A stretch of 14,097 nt of DNA from Flavobacteriales bacterium UBA2798 (GTDB lineage: Bacteria > Bacteroidota > Bacteroidia > Flavobacteriales_D > UBA2798): the NCBI GenBank assembly GCA_002351955.1, contig DEHO01000014.1, forward strand, positions 127,622 to 141,718. Reading direction: 5' to 3'. Numbering within the stretch: position 1 is the stretch's first letter; each line of letters starts with the position of its first letter. The notes beneath the pieces were generated by a model. That model saw only the letters and a program-made list of their open reading frames with translations. It did not search any database and was not told the DNA's origin. Below are positions 13,481-14,097 of this stretch, piece after piece. The position numbers and the translations under genes were made by a program.

Positions 13481-14097
13481 ATGAAAACGATAGCCGTATT
13501 TAACATTAAGGGCGGTGTAGGCAAAACTGCCACGGCCGTAAATTTAGCGTATGCTGCGTCTGAGGCCAAAAACAAAACACTACTTGTCGATCTCGATCCG
13601 CAGGGGGCCGCTTCGTATTACATGCATCACGAAGAGGGAATTGAAAACGCAAAAAAAATCATCGCCGGTGAAAAAAGTCCGGAAGAAGCAATTCTTCAGA
13701 CGATCTATCCCAATCTATGGCTCTTGCCTGCTGATGAACGCTATCGGAAAATGGATGTGTTTCTAAGCGAACTGAAAGGTGGAAGATCATGGATGAAATC
13801 CTTGTTTAAACCACTTTCCCGCAAATTCGATGTCGCCATTATCGACTGCCCGCCAAGCATCACTCTCTTTTCGGAAAATATTCTTCTTAACGCCGATTAT
13901 ATTTTGGTACCGGTAGTTCCCTCAACACTTTCTGTGCGTACTTATGAACAGCTGATCGATTATTGCAAGGTGAATAAAATAGACACCAAAAAGATCCATC
14001 CCTTTTTCTCAATGTACGAGCGACGCAAAAATTTACACAACGAAACAATTGTGGAATTTATGTCGGTGCATCAGGAAGCAATTGATGTGGCTATTCC
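13481..14097 (+). CDS. ParA/MinD-type ATPase, N-terminal 205 residues (runs off the window)
   Basis: The frame is open from ATG 13481 to the window end. It begins MKTIAVFNIKGGVGKTATAV with the deviant Walker A motif KGGVGKT at 10-16, including the signature Lys10. It continues with the Walker A' block LLVDLDPQGAAS (34-45) and the Walker B-like AIIDCPPS (119-126) with Asp122, so the nucleotide-binding core is complete. ParA-family ATPases form ATP-dependent dimers that position DNA or protein cargo in the cell. No parB gene or parS-like repeat is visible here, so this may be an orphan ParA that moves something other than the chromosome; the downstream sequence is needed to tell. Transcription from the consensus promoter about 25 bases upstream is likely. 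There is no sign of plasmid genes. Confidence 0.9.
   Translation, partial: MKTIAVFNIKGGVGKTATAVNLAYAASEAKNKTLLVDLDPQGAASYYMHHEEGIENAKKIIAGEKSPEEAILQTIYPNLWLLPADERYRKMDVFLSELKGGRSWMKSLFKPLSRKFDVAIIDCPPSITLFSENILLNADYILVPVVPSTLSVRTYEQLIDYCKVNKIDTKKIHPFFSMYERRKNLHNETIVEFMSVHQEAIDVAI

Overview
The window reads as chromosomal DNA of a Bacteroidota bacterium. Intergenic sites match the phylum's TTTG / TAnnTTTG promoter. Start codons follow A-rich leaders and mostly lack a Shine-Dalgarno sequence. Several families are typical of the phylum: a head-GIN-like lipoprotein, a DUF481-like barrel, an ECF sigma gene overlapping a one-pass membrane partner, and a PAS protein ending in a HisKA-like segment. 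No rRNA, tRNA, CRISPR array, insertion sequence or phage gene was seen.

Layout. Positions 1-140 hold the end of a Ppx/GppA-type phosphatase gene, followed by a short GTGAATAGT repeat. Positions 264-4164 (+) hold an unknown small protein, a type I methionine aminopeptidase, a large membrane PAS sensor with a histidine-containing dimerisation segment but no ATPase domain, and an Arr-type rifamycin ADP-ribosyltransferase. Positions 4165-6881 (+) hold a small three-helix membrane protein, a pirin and an outer-membrane barrel-like protein with a HAEPLF motif. A PIN-PhoH ATPase gene lies on the minus strand (6933-8276), convergent with that barrel gene and divergent from the next block.

Positions 8520-13081 (+) form the most coherent block. 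In order it holds a GSG-repeat lipoprotein, a small barrel, a possible 39-residue protein, an ECF sigma factor, a probable anti-sigma factor, an exported beta-repeat protein and a DUF481-like barrel. Apart from the sigma factor, and possibly the 39-residue protein, all carry an export signal or membrane anchor. The block is best read as an envelope-sensing sigma/anti-sigma module with surface or periplasmic effectors, but that role is inferred. A small minus-strand membrane protein gene (13050-13397) overlaps the end of the last barrel gene. The window ends inside a ParA-like ATPase gene that has the clearest promoter seen here.

Hand-counted sample lines suggest that the unknown gene at 264 and the PAS sensor are AT-richer (roughly 33-35% GC) than the aminopeptidase, arr, pirin and sigma genes (roughly 45-50%).
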